Made by a program: the position numbers and the translations under genes. A stretch of DNA of 64,000 nucleotides from Giardia muris. Taxonomy: Eukaryota > Fornicata > Diplomonadida > Hexamitidae. Numbering within the stretch: the first letter of the stretch is position 1; every line of letters starts with the position of its first letter. The DNA lies in the NCBI GenBank assembly GCA_006247105.1, contig CM016929.1:868001-932000 (forward strand), read 5' to 3'. Under the pieces are notes generated by a model. It had not been told where the DNA came from. It saw only the letters and a program-made list of their open reading frames with translations, and did not search any database. This document shows, in pieces, positions 19,206 through 29,141 of the stretch.

Positions 19206-21026
19206 TCACTCCTGTCGGTAGCGCCGCCTCTCGCCGAGCTGCCGGATGTGTTTTGAGCACTCGTAGGCGTCGAGGAGCGGAAGGAGGGAGGAGCCGCCTT
19301 CCTCCTCGCCCTCCCCTTCTCCGCCCTCCTCATCCTCCTCGCCCGACCTCTCGAACTCAGCATCGTCCTCGTCGGAGTAGAAGCCGTTGCGCTGGCGGAT
19401 GTGGACGTCCCGGACCAGGGCGCGGTAGGCGTCGTTGTCGGTGAGGGCGGAGTCGAAGTCGTGGAGCTTCCAGAGAGTGCAAAGAACGTGGGCGGAGCGG
19501 GGGGCCTTCTCGAGCCTCTCAAGGGACTCCGAGGGGAAGTCGGTCCCCAGGAGGACGTGGTTGAAGAGCCGCTGGGCATCCTGGCGGCGCCTCGCGCGGA
19601 GGAGGACGTACGCGAACTCAAACGCGATGTTGCGAAGCCTCGCCATGTGGTGCGAGACGGGGGCCGGCTTCATCGGAGACGCCATCGTCTTGAAGTACTC
19701 GGTGGCCGCGAAGCCCATCGGCTTCGACGTGAAGATGTCCACCAGGAAGCGGGTCAGGTCCGTCAACAGTTGTTGACCCTCCTCGGAGGACCAGCCCGCG
19801 GGGGCCGTCGGGAAGCTCGACTGGTGCAAGCAGCCGCCGATCCCCGCGTACGCGGTCGGGCCCGTCGGGCACAAGGAGAGCAGCGGGTTCGATGAGGAGG
19901 CGGAGGACGAGAAGGAGCCTCCCTCGTCCCGCTCGAAGATGAACGTGTTGTACCCCCAACGTTGAGCCTGGGATAACGAGGACGAGGGGCTCTCGGGGAA
20001 GAGGAGGACCTGCCGCGCGTATGTCAGAAGCGTCACGAAGTAGCAAAGGACGTGCAGGACAGAAAGGCCGTCGAGCCCGCTTCCGGGGCCATCCTCACCA
20101 TCGTTGAGACCCTCCTCGAAGGCGTCCTCGAAGACTTTCCAGAACTCGTGGAGGATGGCTGCGGAGCGTCTGAAGAGGGCGAAGGAGAGTAGGACGCAGA
20201 ACAGGGCGTAGACGGCGTCGAGGACGCCCTTCTGGAGCGACCGCACGTCGGCGCGTCTACGGCAATCGGCGACGACGAAGAGCAGCAGCTCCCGCACCCG
20301 CAGCAGCCGCAGGAAGCCTGCGGGGTCCGTGGCGGCGTAGCCCGGGTACAGGTTGCGCACAAGCGTCAGGAACACATCGAGAAGCCCATCGATCCGCATG
20401 TAGGCGACGGGGTCAATGCGCTCCTCCTCTTCCGCTCTCAGACCGGCCAGGATGCGGTTCAGCTCGGCACAGAGGTGCTCATGGAGGAGGCGGCGGAGGA
20501 GCGCGAGCTGCCGCTCCCCGGGCGGGACGGCCTCGACACAGAGCTGCAGGACGTAGACGGCCTTCGAGGCGTACGCGCTCCGGAGCAGGGCGTCCAGGAA
20601 TGCGGGGCTCCCGTCGCACAGGGGCGCCAGCAGCCCGCGCTGGTGCTGCGCGAGCGAGCACAGCGGCGTCAGCAGGCGGGAGGCGGTGCAGTGCAGGCGC
20701 CGCCCCGAGCCCCCCCGCGCCGCCAGCTCCTCCAGTCTCTCGAGATACCAGGCGAGCCCGAAGTGCCCCGCGTCCGCGTCGCAGAAGGCCGCCGCGAACC
20801 CCGGGCTGTCGAAGCAGCCCGCAACGAAGCCGTACAGCGGGTTGAACGCCGCCCGCCCGCCCGGGGACCCCAGCTCCTGGTCGAGCTCGTCCTGAAGCAG
20901 CCGCCGCAAGCTCCCCAGCAGCCGCCCCGGTCCTAGCCCCGCCACGTCCAGCCGCCGCTCCCCCCGGTCTGCCTGCTGCCACCGGAAGACCCCGCCGAGG
21001 TCGACGTCCTCGTCCTGTACGCTCAT
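19206..21026 (-). CDS. Helical protein, unknown function
   Basis: A 606-residue protein not recognised. It is mostly leucine- and alanine-rich helix, of the kind found in alpha-solenoids (LVRNLYPGYAATD, VYALFCVLLSFALFRR, FAYVLLRARRRQDAQ). A very acidic low-complexity segment near the end (about 555-580, GEEDEEGGEGEGEEEGG) is followed by a basic tip (ERRRYRQE). No signal peptide or clear membrane span is present. It is divergent from topoisomerase II across a 146-bp T-rich spacer. Codon use is strongly GC-ending, which supports coding on this strand. Confidence 0.7.
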   Translation of the reverse strand: MSVQDEDVDLGGVFRWQQADRGERRLDVAGLGPGRLLGSLRRLLQDELDQELGSPGGRAAFNPLYGFVAGCFDSPGFAAAFCDADAGHFGLAWYLERLEELAARGGSGRRLHCTASRLLTPLCSLAQHQRGLLAPLCDGSPAFLDALLRSAYASKAVYVLQLCVEAVPPGERQLALLRRLLHEHLCAELNRILAGLRAEEEERIDPVAYMRIDGLLDVFLTLVRNLYPGYAATDPAGFLRLLRVRELLLFVVADCRRRADVRSLQKGVLDAVYALFCVLLSFALFRRSAAILHEFWKVFEDAFEEGLNDGEDGPGSGLDGLSVLHVLCYFVTLLTYARQVLLFPESPSSSLSQAQRWGYNTFIFERDEGGSFSSSASSSNPLLSLCPTGPTAYAGIGGCLHQSSFPTAPAGWSSEEGQQLLTDLTRFLVDIFTSKPMGFAATEYFKTMASPMKPAPVSHHMARLRNIAFEFAYVLLRARRRQDAQRLFNHVLLGTDFPSESLERLEKAPRSAHVLCTLWKLHDFDSALTDNDAYRALVRDVHIRQRNGFYSDEDDAEFERSGEEDEEGGEGEGEEEGGSSLLPLLDAYECSKHIRQLGERRRYRQE

Positions 21027-21172
21027 CGCCCCCTTTTTTGCTCCCGAAGGCGTTCAAAAAACTGAGAACCAAAAAAACAAAAAAACGACACCTTTTTTGA
21101 AACTTTTTTGGTTTTTTGATTTTCTGTTTTTTTGGGGTCTTTTTTTGGGCCGGAAAAAGAAAGGAGCCGAGG
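21027..21172. promoter_or_regulatory. Divergent promoter with serial A- and T-tracts
   Basis: This 146-bp spacer lies between the start codons of the orphan and topoisomerase II. It carries A-tracts at about 21056-21061, 21071-21077 and 21079-21085, and T-tracts at about 21034-21039, 21093-21098, 21104-21109, 21112-21117, 21127-21133 and 21141-21146. This is a sharp AT island inside GC-rich DNA, and poly(dA:dT) tracts are typical Giardia core promoters. Confidence 0.6.
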
Positions 21173-24100
21173 ATGGCGCAGCCAAAGCTGACGCGTGTCG
21201 AGGCGCGGGAGCACGTTCTCCTCCGCCCCGACATGTACATCGGGTCGCTCGCGCCCGCGGAGGCGGACCTCTGGCTCTATGCCCCGGGGCGGGGCGTCTA
21301 CCGGGCGCGGGCGCGGGTCTCGGCGGGGCTCTGCAAGATCTTCGACGAGATCGTCGTCAACGCGTCGGACCAGCGGCAGCGGGCGGGGCGGCGGATGAGC
21401 GCGATCGAGTGCACGGTCGACCGGGAGACGGGACGGCTGACGGTCCGGAACGACGGGCTCGAGCACTTCCTGTACTACGATGAGAAGGAACGGATGTACG
21501 CCCCGACGCTGGCCTTCGGGGTACTGATGACGTCGACGAACTACGACGATACGGAGAAGCGGGTGACCGGCGGGCGGAACGGCTACGGGGCGAAGTTGAC
21601 GAACATCTACAGCCGAGAGTTCACGGTCGTCGTCGAGGAGGGCGGGCAGCGCTTCTCCCAGACCTGGCGGGACAACATGTCGCGAGCGGAGGAGCCGACG
21701 CTCGTCTCCGTGGCGGGCGCCCGGGCCAAGAAGTCCTTTATCGAGGTCTCCTTCGTCCCGGACTACGCGCGCTTTGGGCTCGAGGACGGGCTTGATGAGT
21801 CCCACGCCGCCTTCCTCATGCGCCGAGTCCTCGATGTTGCGGGCTGCAACACGGACCTGACGGTCAAGCTCAACGGCCAGACGCTCCCCGTTAGGAACTT
21901 CGAGGACTACGCCCGCTGCGTCTACCGGGCGATCAACCCGACGATCGCAGCGTTCTACGAGGGCGCGGCGGCGAAGGGTGGCGTGAACGACGAGGCGGAC
22001 AACGATCCCGCAGACGACTCGGAATCCGAGCCCGAGCTTCCGAAGGCCGCAAAAGGTGCGAAAGGGGTGAAAGGAGCGAAGGCTGCAAAGGGGGCGAAGG
22101 GCGGCGCAAAGGGGGGCGCGAAAGGGGCGAAGGGGGTGAACGATCTGGCGGCCCTCGTCCCCGTCGACCAGCTTCGGAACCCGAAGGACTGGACGGCGGA
22201 CTACCTCTCCGTCGTCAGCGTCAACCCGTACTGGGACATCGGGGTGGGCTACTCGGGACAGGGCGAGCTCGTCCAGGTCTCGTTCGTCAACAGCATCGCG
22301 ACGTCCGAGGGCGGGACCCACGTCGAGCTTCTCCTCGACCTCCTCGTTAAGCCGCTGAACGAGGCGATCATCCGCTCGTTCCAGCCGGACGCGAAGAACG
22401 CGCGCCAGCTGACCCGGGCGCAGATCAAAAGCTGCCTCGCGCTCTTCATCCGCTGCCTCGTCGAGAACCCGTCTTTCGACTCGCAGACGAAGACCTGCCT
22501 GAAGACCGAGAAGGCGGCGCTCAACCGGTCGTTGGGGACGGCGGGAACGAAGGGGGGCGCGGCGAAACCCTTCGATGTCGGCGTCCTCGTCAAGAGGATC
22601 GTAGAGCTCCGGCCGCTCTTTAACGCCCTGCGCAACCTGTCGTGCAGCCAGGCGTCGAGACTGCTGACGCGGACCGACGGGACGAAGACGAGCCAACTGC
22701 TCGGGATCCCGAAGCTGGACGACGCGGCGGCGGCGGGGACGAAGGACTCGCACCTCTGCACGCTGATCTTGACGGAGGGCGACTCGGCGAAGGCGCTCGC
22801 GGTCGAGGGAATCACCAGCCTCGGGCCAATCGGGCGAGAGCGCTTCGGCGTCTTCCCGCTCCGCGGGAAGGTGATCAACGTCCGGAACGAGACGCTCCTG
22901 AAGGTCAGCGCGAACGCGGAGGTGACGAACCTCAAGAAGATCCTCGGGCTCAAGCAGAACGCGGACTACGCCAGTGCGGAGGCGCGCCGCACCCTGCGCT
23001 ACGGCCGGGTCATGCTGATGACGGACCAGGACGTTGACGGCTCCCACATCAAGGGGCTCCTGATCAACCTCTTCGACACGTACTGGCATGCCCTCGCGCG
23101 CAGCGGGGACTTCCTGGAGACGTTCATCACCCCGATCGTCCGCTGCACATCCGGGAGGGAGGTTCGGACCTTCTACACGATTCCTGAGTACCAGGCCTGG
23201 CTCTTGGGGGAAGAGGGCGCCGGTGCTCAGTCCCGCGCCTGGACCATCAACTACTACAAGGGGCTCGGCTCCAGCAACACGGCGGATGCGAAGGAGTACT
23301 TCCAGAACCTGGCCAGCAACCGAAAACGCTTCAAGTACCAGGCGGATACGCCCGCCAAGCTCAAACTCGCCTTCGATAAGCGCCTGGCGGACGAGCGGAA
23401 GACCTGGATTACTCAGACGGACCCCGGGACGTTCCTCGACCTGCGGCCCTCGACGATCTCGATCTCGGACTTTGTCGACCGCGAGCTAGTCCTTTATGAC
23501 ATCTCCTCGAACCAGCGCGCGATCCCCTCGTTGATGGACGGGCTCAAGCCTGGGCAGCGGAAGGTCCTGTACGCCTGCTTCAAGCGTCGCCTCAGGCAGA
23601 AGCTCAAAGTCTCACAGCTTTCGGGGTATGTCGCCGACAAGGCCGCCTATCACCATGGAGACGCCTCCTTGAACGGGACGATCGTTGGGATGGCACAATC
23701 CTTCACTGGAAGCAATAACATCGCTCTCCTCTATCCTGCGGGGATGTTCGGTTCCAGACCGCGTGGTGGGAAGGACAGTTCCGCCCCACGGTACATCGCG
23801 ACGTACCTCGACCCTCTGACCCGCTTCCTCTTCCCAGAGGCCGACGACCCGATCCTCGAGAACCTGGAGGAGGACGGGAAGGTCATCGAGCCCGCCTTCT
23901 ACGCCCCGATCCTCCCGATGATCCTCGTCAACGGCGCGGATGGGATCGGGACTGGCTTCAGCACGTCCGTCCCTCAGTTCTCCCCCCACGACATCCTCCG
24001 CCTCATCCGCCTCCACGTCTACGGAAAGACGACGCGTCCTATGCGCCACATGCTCCCGTTCTCCCGCGGCTGGACCGGGGAGCTGCTGGAGGAGTTCAAC

Positions 24101-25666
24101 GCCCAGGGTAAGTTTGTCCGCTGGAGGATGCGCGGCCGCTTCGAAGTTCTCCCCGATGGGCAGACGGTTGTTATCACCGAGCTCCCCATCGGCGTCTGGA
24201 CCGAGCCGTACAAGGAGGAGCTCGAGGGCTGGATCAAGGGCCAGGAGGGGGCAGCGGGAGGAGGAACCGGGGCCGGGACTGGTGGCGGGACCAAGCGTGG
24301 GGGCGGGGGTGGGAGCGGAGGCGGCACAAAGGCGGGCGATAAGCCCGTCTACGATCCTGTTACCGGGTTCTACAACGGCCAGCACCCCGCACTCCTAAGA
24401 GTCGTCGACAAGAGCGGAAACAACAATGTCGAGATTCATGCCGTCCTTACGCCCGAGTGCGCCGCCTATCTGATCGGGAAGCGCGACGGAGACGCCGCTG
24501 CGGCCGCCGACCCTGGGTCGGACCGCTATGCCGCCATCATCAAGGCCTTCAAGCTCGAGGGCTCAATTCGGCCCTCGAATATGTGGCTCTACAACACAGA
24601 GGGAAAACTCGAGCTCTTTCGGACGCCCTTCGCGATCGCGAGCGCGTTCTACCGCGAGCGTCTCAAGATCTACGCCAGGAGGCGCGAGCACCTGATCCGT
24701 GAGGCGGCCGAGCAGGCCCTCATCCTCAGTGAGAAGGCCCGCTTCATCCAGCTGATCATCGCGGGGACACTCACCATCTCGAACGTGAAGCGGGACCCGC
24801 TGACGAAGGCGATGTGGGAAATTCACCACTTCCACCCCCCGCGTGACCTGCGGCTTATGCTTCTCAAGAACCTATCGGTTCTGGGCACGGGGAAAGGCGA
24901 AGGGGATGGCGATGAGCTCCTAGAGGAGGGTGAGGGCGGTGCGGATGGCGATGAGGCCGAGGACGCGAATGCGCGGCTCGTCCGGAAGGCGCTCTTGGAG
25001 AGCGTCGAGGACCGGACCGGAGACGCCTTCTTCGAGCGCGTCGCGCTCCCCGACGTCGGCTCGCGCGTCCGCTGCTACGACTATCTTCTGCGGATGCCCG
25101 TCTACAGCCTGACGCTTGAGCGCTCCCAGAAGCTCTGCGCGGAGCGGGATGAGACGGAGGCGCGGCTCCGGGCGCTCCGGGAGCAGCGCCCCGAGGACAT
25201 GTGGCTCTGGGATCTGGCGCGCTTCGAGGCCGCTTACGAGCGCGACCAGAAGATGGGTGTCACGGACTCCTCGAAGAGCCGCGTCATCGCCGTCGCCGAG
25301 CGGGACGTCGAGCGCTGCAAGCGCGCTGCCGATGACGAGTTCGGCCGCCTCCCGGACGTGACGGGCCTGTCCGACGACGAGATCGAATACCTCGCAACGA
25401 AGGACGAGGCGGGGCTCAAGCTGAAGGCCCCCCCGAAGGCGAAGGAGCCCGCAAAGGCACCAGCAAAGAAGGATACGGCCCCGAATGCCAAGAAGACATC
25501 AAGAGAGCCGCCGGCGAAGAAGGCGGCCCGCCGGGATGAGTCCGAGGAGGAGACCGAGGAGAGCGTCATGGACGTGGCGAGCACGACTGAAGAGGAAGAA
25601 GAGGATTACGAGTACTCCTACGACGAAGATGAGGAGGGCGACGGTGACGGTGACGACGACATCTGA
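21173..25666 (+). CDS. TOP2: DNA topoisomerase II
   Basis: A 1,497-residue nuclear type IIA topoisomerase. The GHKL ATPase domain has RPDMYIGS, FDEIVVNASD and the ATP-lid motif GRNGYGAKLTNIYS. The TOPRIM domain has EGDSAKALA (Glu535) and DQDVDGSHIKGL. The breakage-reunion domain has the catalytic tyrosine at residue 874 (APRYIATYL), and PLTRFLFPEADD and VNGADGIGTGFST are present. Two low-complexity inserts are notable: a Lys/Gly/Ala run near 290-322 within the ATPase/transducer part, and a Gly/Thr run near 1025-1053. The C-terminus is Lys-rich, then very acidic (DEDEEGDGDGDDD). The ATG at 21173 is chosen because an upstream alternative adds only hydrophobic residues encoded by the promoter T-tracts. 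The next gene starts 21 bp after the stop. Confidence 0.97.
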   Translation: MAQPKLTRVEAREHVLLRPDMYIGSLAPAEADLWLYAPGRGVYRARARVSAGLCKIFDEIVVNASDQRQRAGRRMSAIECTVDRETGRLTVRNDGLEHFLYYDEKERMYAPTLAFGVLMTSTNYDDTEKRVTGGRNGYGAKLTNIYSREFTVVVEEGGQRFSQTWRDNMSRAEEPTLVSVAGARAKKSFIEVSFVPDYARFGLEDGLDESHAAFLMRRVLDVAGCNTDLTVKLNGQTLPVRNFEDYARCVYRAINPTIAAFYEGAAAKGGVNDEADNDPADDSESEPELPKAAKGAKGVKGAKAAKGAKGGAKGGAKGAKGVNDLAALVPVDQLRNPKDWTADYLSVVSVNPYWDIGVGYSGQGELVQVSFVNSIATSEGGTHVELLLDLLVKPLNEAIIRSFQPDAKNARQLTRAQIKSCLALFIRCLVENPSFDSQTKTCLKTEKAALNRSLGTAGTKGGAAKPFDVGVLVKRIVELRPLFNALRNLSCSQASRLLTRTDGTKTSQLLGIPKLDDAAAAGTKDSHLCTLILTEGDSAKALAVEGITSLGPIGRERFGVFPLRGKVINVRNETLLKVSANAEVTNLKKILGLKQNADYASAEARRTLRYGRVMLMTDQDVDGSHIKGLLINLFDTYWHALARSGDFLETFITPIVRCTSGREVRTFYTIPEYQAWLLGEEGAGAQSRAWTINYYKGLGSSNTADAKEYFQNLASNRKRFKYQADTPAKLKLAFDKRLADERKTWITQTDPGTFLDLRPSTISISDFVDRELVLYDISSNQRAIPSLMDGLKPGQRKVLYACFKRRLRQKLKVSQLSGYVADKAAYHHGDASLNGTIVGMAQSFTGSNNIALLYPAGMFGSRPRGGKDSSAPRYIATYLDPLTRFLFPEADDPILENLEEDGKVIEPAFYAPILPMILVNGADGIGTGFSTSVPQFSPHDILRLIRLHVYGKTTRPMRHMLPFSRGWTGELLEEFNAQGKFVRWRMRGRFEVLPDGQTVVITELPIGVWTEPYKEELEGWIKGQEGAAGGGTGAGTGGGTKRGGGGGSGGGTKAGDKPVYDPVTGFYNGQHPALLRVVDKSGNNNVEIHAVLTPECAAYLIGKRDGDAAAAADPGSDRYAAIIKAFKLEGSIRPSNMWLYNTEGKLELFRTPFAIASAFYRERLKIYARRREHLIREAAEQALILSEKARFIQLIIAGTLTISNVKRDPLTKAMWEIHHFHPPRDLRLMLLKNLSVLGTGKGEGDGDELLEEGEGGADGDEAEDANARLVRKALLESVEDRTGDAFFERVALPDVGSRVRCYDYLLRMPVYSLTLERSQKLCAERDETEARLRALREQRPEDMWLWDLARFEAAYERDQKMGVTDSSKSRVIAVAERDVERCKRAADDEFGRLPDVTGLSDDEIEYLATKDEAGLKLKAPPKAKEPAKAPAKKDTAPNAKKTSREPPAKKAARRDESEEETEESVMDVASTTEEEEEDYEYSYDEDEEGDGDGDDDI

Positions 25667-25687
25667 GTGCTGGTAAACGGAAATCGA

Positions 25688-28600
25688 ATGAGCGACCCGT
25701 CCGTCGCTGCCGACCCCCACTCGATCCGTCCGCCCCCGCCGGGGGCAGCCACGCATGCGACGGGGCGGGGCCGGCGTCGCGGTCGCCAGGCGGGAGCCGC
25801 CGCCACTGCCGCCCCCGCAGAGGAGACGACTCCGAGCTCCGTCTCGCCAGAGGCAATCCTCGTGCTCCCCGTGCTCAGTGGCCATCGTGGCGGCGAAGCG
25901 CTCTCAGGACTCGCGCTTCAGATCCAAAGCGTAGAGAGTACCACAACTTCTTCGTCCTCGTCTCACCACGACGTTTCCTCGGAATCTGAGGCCCGAAACG
26001 ACGCTGATGCCTTCCCGGTCTCCGCCCCTTCCTTCGAGCGCGTCTCAAGCTTCACAGAACCAGCCCCACCCTGCACCCTCGTCTCCGAACCCCAGGCGGT
26101 TCCTTTGGCGACTTCGGGCGAACAGGGTGGGATTCTGCGAACCCTCTTTGACCAACAGCAGCACCAGCACCAACAGAACCAACAGGAGCTTCCCACCTCG
26201 AGCTCCCGTCATAGTCTTCGCGAGCAGAGCGAGATCGATGCCGTCAGTGACGCCGGAAATCCGCACCTGAGTCGTCAGACCGCACGTGTCGGGTCGCCGG
26301 AGCCGAGTAATGACGCATCCGGGCTTAGTGGAGTTCCGGACGAAGAGCAAGTAGCAGGAGCCCACCGGGAAATCGTCGCCCACCTCTCCACCGAAAGCCT
26401 CGCCCTCCGTGTCGAATCCGGCCTTGCTGCCACACGTCCACGCTCAGAACTCCCAACCGTCTCGGAACCTGGCGAACCCGAGCTCACAGAGGCTACAGGC
26501 TACGACCCAAGCCAGGTTTCCGGGCCCGCATATGGCCCACCCATCGAATTCTTCGTCCCAGAGACTGGAATTGCGTCCTCTCCTTCCCCGAATCCACGCG
26601 GACATGGGAAAGGAACCGCTCCTCGCCTTGACGAGCCCGCACCCCTCTCGTCACGGCGTCAGTCCTCCTTCAGGTACATCCCAACGTCACAGACGGAAGG
26701 GACTAGTGGTCCCACGGGATCTACAGGCTGCAGCTCCTCCCCAAGCTCGCGACGGGATTGTGCGGCCAACAATATCTCCTCTTCGTCCTCTTTGCCTCAT
26801 AGGCCTAGCGCTTATGGCACAGCCTATTCTGACGACCCGGGCCTCTTCCCTCTTGGTCCATCGACGCCAGCGTCCCGAATTTTGGCCTTTCTCGACACCC
26901 TTCTGGCCGATGAGTTGGCCGCAATGAATTTAAAGGCCTCTGAGAACGTGGCAGGTGCCGTGCTGCTCCCCTCGTACAAACGCTTACTTCTCCTGGCGAT
27001 CAGGCACCGTCTTATCGTCGTCTGCCCGGAGTTACGCGGTTCCTCGCTCGACTCTGACGTGGTGGCCGCCGGACTTCAACCGCTCGTACGAGAACTTACA
27101 CTCGGTATGGAGTCTTCCACCTCTCGGATCAGTGGGAGGACTTGTGCAGTGCTTGGAGATCTCGCATCCCGTCCCACTGAGGCGACCGTAGCGGACTTGC
27201 AGGGTCTCTTGGCTGATAAGAAGCTGGAGGACGCAACGACGTTGTGCGTGGAGCATGGACTTTTCGACCACGCACTCTTCCTCGCCTTGGGTCTGAGGAA
27301 CGCGCGCCTGCTGGCCCGAGTGCTGTACGAGTTCGAGGCTCATGTTCGGGCGACAACGATGGGCTCAAAACTCGCCACGCAGTACGAAATGATCGATATT
27401 GACTGGGCGATAGCTGACTTGAAGGGGAAGGGTACTGGGGGAGACTCTGGATTACTCGTCGCCCTCAGAGAATCAACAGCAGACTCAGTTCTGAGGCGAG
27501 CATACGCAGATCTTGGTCAGGAGGACGTAATCAAGCGGATCGTGTCCATCCTCACCTCAGGACTGAATGCTGACGTGTCTGGACCTCCCCTGTCAAAGCA
27601 CCGTCGTGCAGACCTTCTCCTGGCCCTCCTAGAGTTCTCAGGAGGCGCAAGGGAGAGCGAACCGTTGGCACTTCTTCTCCAGGTCCTTCTGGGACTCCCA
27701 CCCGTGTTTACATCTTCCGGTGAGCTGATAATTCGACCGCTCTTCCAAACGACGAGCGTTGTGGGTGGTAGCGGACACGACGTCGGTCAGCTGCTCGGGA
27801 AGCTCTTCACCAAAGGGATCGCAACCCCAGATCTATTCGACTTCCGCCTCCAGGAGATCGCCGAATACGTCCATTGTCGTGCGTTTGAGGCACCTGCAGC
27901 TCTGTTTTACCATCCCATTCGACCTGTGACGTGGGTCTACCATGGCTACGATCTACGACACCCTTTCCTTCCTCATCTCTTGCCCTATCGTCTCACATAC
28001 GCTGGGTATGCTCGTAAAGCCGGAAAACGGGACGAAGGGGTCGCCCGAAAGGGTCTGGCTTATTGTCACCTCTGTCTAGAGCAATTGAGAACGTTGACTC
28101 GCATGTGCGTCCTGAACAAGCCTGAAATGTCAGAAATACGACCAGAGACAAATGGGATCAAGTACCCGCTTGGGATGTCGCACGATGCGCTGAAATACCC
28201 GCTGTGTAATCTCAACGCCCTCGAAAGCGCCCTCTCGCTCGCCGAGAACTTTTTCGGGGAGTTGCAGAGATTAGCAGGCGTCGCCCCACAGCATCTCCAG
28301 GCGCGCCTGTTGCTCCCCACCGAAGCGTTGGATGCATTGGAAGCACTGCGTCGACGAGCACTCAGCGTCGCCGAGACCGTTGGAGACGGTTCTCTTCGGG
28401 CGCAGATACAAGCGATTCGCGTTGCGAGTGCGAGCCACGACGCCCTGAAGGAGGAGCCAGAACCGGAACCGGATTTCTGCCTTCTTCCATACATTTCTCT
28501 TCTCGGGCCTACACAGGTATGCGAGCAGGAGGACTCCATGTCCTCGAGTGACTCGTCAATCGACCTCAGCATCCATCCAGACTTCAAGGTTGACCGTCGG

Positions 28601-29125
28601 GAGCCGACTCCATCGCCACCGCCACTACCGCAGGTTCCAGTACCCATGCCGCAGTTGGTGCCACAGCCGGTGCCATCATCGAGCTCCGAGGAGATCTCCT
28701 TCTCGACTTCGGCTCTTGATGGCTCGTTCGCCCCGGGGGTTGGCCCGAGCATAGAGGCTCCACCGGTCCTCCAACCGGAGGTCCCCACGCCCCAGAGCCC
28801 GACGCCAGTACACGCAGAGCAGGTACAGGGGGAGCAGCCACAACAGGCCAGACGTTGGTTCACAGGTCGGAAGATGAGCACGGATGAGGGCGTCGTTGTC
28901 GACCTGGCCGCGAACGATACGGGGCGCATGGTGTACTCGGAGACATATGGCTGTTGGGTCTGTCTGGATGATGAGGGGAAGGAGGTCCCACCGGTACGAA
29001 CGGAGATACCGTCTCCCCCGCCGGTTGGGGAGCCTCGGGTGGACTCAGGGGCTCGGCGAGGGCGGAAAAGACAGCGGGCGGGAGCGAAGTATCTGAGTGC
29101 TGCCCGAGAGCCCGAATTGGAGTGA
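25688..29125 (+). CDS. Probable Sec16 (COPII/ER exit site scaffold)
   Basis: A 1,145-residue protein. The first 390 residues are Ser/Pro/Gln-rich and disordered. The middle (about 395-940) is a helical domain with a Sec16-type ACE1 signature: LQGLLADKKLEDATTL, EHGLFDHALFLALGL, then RVLYEFEAHV, comparable to the family pattern in which short helices end in LWxHALLLAS. A Pro-rich linker follows. Near the C-terminus lies RRWFTGRKMS and then MVYSETYGCWVCLDDEG, matching the Sec16 pattern of a WF...R block followed by YYDxxxxRWV. Sec16 organises ER exit sites and binds Sec23/Sec13 in other eukaryotes. Start at ATG 25688, 21 bp after the topoisomerase stop. The assignment rests on two separate local matches in the right order and needs profile support. 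Confidence 0.65.
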   Translation: MSDPSVAADPHSIRPPPPGAATHATGRGRRRGRQAGAAATAAPAEETTPSSVSPEAILVLPVLSGHRGGEALSGLALQIQSVESTTTSSSSSHHDVSSESEARNDADAFPVSAPSFERVSSFTEPAPPCTLVSEPQAVPLATSGEQGGILRTLFDQQQHQHQQNQQELPTSSSRHSLREQSEIDAVSDAGNPHLSRQTARVGSPEPSNDASGLSGVPDEEQVAGAHREIVAHLSTESLALRVESGLAATRPRSELPTVSEPGEPELTEATGYDPSQVSGPAYGPPIEFFVPETGIASSPSPNPRGHGKGTAPRLDEPAPLSSRRQSSFRYIPTSQTEGTSGPTGSTGCSSSPSSRRDCAANNISSSSSLPHRPSAYGTAYSDDPGLFPLGPSTPASRILAFLDTLLADELAAMNLKASENVAGAVLLPSYKRLLLLAIRHRLIVVCPELRGSSLDSDVVAAGLQPLVRELTLGMESSTSRISGRTCAVLGDLASRPTEATVADLQGLLADKKLEDATTLCVEHGLFDHALFLALGLRNARLLARVLYEFEAHVRATTMGSKLATQYEMIDIDWAIADLKGKGTGGDSGLLVALRESTADSVLRRAYADLGQEDVIKRIVSILTSGLNADVSGPPLSKHRRADLLLALLEFSGGARESEPLALLLQVLLGLPPVFTSSGELIIRPLFQTTSVVGGSGHDVGQLLGKLFTKGIATPDLFDFRLQEIAEYVHCRAFEAPAALFYHPIRPVTWVYHGYDLRHPFLPHLLPYRLTYAGYARKAGKRDEGVARKGLAYCHLCLEQLRTLTRMCVLNKPEMSEIRPETNGIKYPLGMSHDALKYPLCNLNALESALSLAENFFGELQRLAGVAPQHLQARLLLPTEALDALEALRRRALSVAETVGDGSLRAQIQAIRVASASHDALKEEPEPEPDFCLLPYISLLGPTQVCEQEDSMSSSDSSIDLSIHPDFKVDRREPTPSPPPLPQVPVPMPQLVPQPVPSSSSEEISFSTSALDGSFAPGVGPSIEAPPVLQPEVPTPQSPTPVHAEQVQGEQPQQARRWFTGRKMSTDEGVVVDLAANDTGRMVYSETYGCWVCLDDEGKEVPPVRTEIPSPPPVGEPRVDSGARRGRKRQRAGAKYLSAAREPELE

Positions 29126-29141
29126 GTGACAAAGAACGGAA

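Noticed and set aside
21023..23089. 688-codon minus-strand frame opposite topoisomerase II
   Set aside because: Arg/Leu/Asp-rich composition is the mirror of GC-ending codons, and all topoisomerase motifs are on the plus strand.
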